A stretch of DNA of 64,000 bases, taken from Conchocele bisecta. Taxonomy: Eukaryota > Mollusca > Bivalvia > Lucinida > Thyasiridae. A program made the translations under genes and the position numbers. The notes beneath the pieces are model-generated. The model was given only the letters and a program-made list of their open reading frames with translations. It did no database searches and was not told where the DNA came from. Below, one piece after another: positions 62,801 through 64,000 of the stretch (its first letter is position 1; the number at the start of each line of letters is the position of its first letter). The stretch is from positions 44,612,242-44,676,241 of the forward strand of contig CM055277.1 in assembly GCA_029237695.1 (NCBI GenBank). The letters run 5' to 3'.

Positions 62801-64000
62801 AATAAAAGGCCTCCAATAAAGTTTTTATGGCATTTTTTGTTACAAATGGGTACCCATGCTGATCAACTTCTATGATATGTAAGCTGTTGGATAGAGGTGG
62901 GTACCCCTGCAGATTTGACCTTTAGGTGTAATTCTTTAGGTCATTTAGAGGTCATATTGATCCAAAATTTCTGATTGACATGGGTGTATGAATGCCCGTA
63001 TATGATTTATAACAGCATTGATAGCCGTCTGATGATGAACTATTTTGGTAGCTATATAAATAGGGATTCGGAAAATGCCGAACTAATGTGGAACAATCAT
63101 GTCTGAAATTAAAGATGCCTAAGAAACAAGAATATATGTTGTATGTCATATCATTGTTGATATTTAAGCTATTTCAATAGCGATACTGATAATAAGTATA
63201 TTTTTTGATGGAGAAATTGTTTACAAACATACTGATACCATTTTTCTCAAAGTTACTTTTCGTAAATTCAAGATGGCCACCAAAACAGTACGTTTCATTA
63301 AATTCGTTCTCATTTAGCCCATTGCTGACAATGCAGAGAGTTCCCATTAGCATGTCATTTTCATGGAATTTGCGACTAATATTATCCTTCAGTTTGTATT
63401 ATTGCTTAAACTAGTCGGATAATGTCAAAATATAAATTGTATGAGGTTTCCTCGCTAATTGTTACATGGTATGTGGCAATTTAGAGCTGAGTTAATCAAA
63501 ATTTTAAAATCAAAGATGGCCGACATCTACAATATTGATAAACATATAATAATGTGTGTATGCGGAAATAGCGGGCACACCATGTGTTACCACTAATTTC
63601 AGCATGACAATCCTTATAAATGGTAATGTGTTCTCTCCACGCTCCCAAATCATAAACCTTTGCTAATTAATCAACAGAATTGATCTTCTTCAATAAGATG
63701 CTTCAGATTCTCCAGATATCTGCAGATAACAATACCACTATGACAACTGTAATACAGTGCATTATCAACATTACAAAACGTTGTTATTGTATTATTTGTC
63801 AGTTTATATACATTCCCTTTTTTGGTGGGACTGTATACCGCTTTACCCGTTGTCATGGTTCGCTATGTATCATGTGTTGTGTTTTTGTGTTGCTGTCTCT
63901 GTTGGCATTACTAAGGTACATGTAGCTCTTTACATTCTGCAAATAAACGTACAGTACTTGTAGTTGTAGTTGACCAGCCACTGTAAAATACAACAAATTC
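62801..64000. other. No gene recognised
   Basis: It is AT-rich. 'caagatggccaccaaaa' (about 63270) and 'caaagatggccgacat' (63510) match the repeat fragments near 6065 and 6200. Short open frames have no recognised similarity. Confidence 0.5.

Overview
The window is animal nuclear DNA. The genes are split by GT-AG introns, introns and intergenic DNA are AT-rich, and transposons are dense: tRNA-derived SINEs, an L1-like LINE, LTR elements, many small inverted-repeat elements and long minisatellites. Two host genes are recognisable, both on the minus strand. Dispersed motifs such as 'ggtgtttaac(a/g)gcctatc' and 'gcggcccgcatgtcg', with the overall repeat style, suggest a mollusc, probably a bivalve. 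That placement is inference.

Layout. 1-4168 is a satellite-like tandem array with 160-181 bp units, followed by a 21-22 bp array (4169-4560) and a long palindrome. 4757-4893 is the first coding exon of a P2X ATP-gated channel. Its other exons must lie left of the window, so the satellite sits in its first intron. 5.0-22.4 kb is intergenic and full of transposons. It holds a decayed Ty3/gypsy element (6575-13570) broken by four nested insertions, several with readable target-site duplications. It also holds a structurally full-length LINE of the L1/Tx1 type (14426-19370) with a poly(A) tail and target-site duplication, and several foldback elements.

22416-58689 is a short-chain acyl-CoA dehydrogenase gene (ACADS-like, mitochondrial beta-oxidation). 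Eleven exons could be placed exactly. They encode about 380 residues, essentially the whole mature enzyme. The exon with the mitochondrial targeting sequence was not recognised. Introns carry TTAA-flanked elements, tRNA-SINEs, foldback elements and short tandem arrays.

The most unusual feature is a pair of minisatellites in this gene, each built from one of its own splice junctions. On the minus strand, the ~61 bp unit filling much of intron 3 (40.8-55.4 kb) carries a copy of the last codons of exon 3 plus its 5' splice site (GTAAGT), repeated roughly 120-135 times. The 78/79 bp unit at 58.7-60.7 kb carries the 3' splice site and first ~26 nt of exon 2, repeated about 26 times. The donor array has also taken up a very young gag-only LTR retrotransposon (43287-47892) and a ~0.85 kb hairpin element that is present twice because part of the array was duplicated. 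Parts of the array are so full of small indels that unpolished long-read sequence is a serious alternative explanation there.

61.1-64.0 kb shows no recognisable gene. All assignments come from reading the sequence; no database search was possible.
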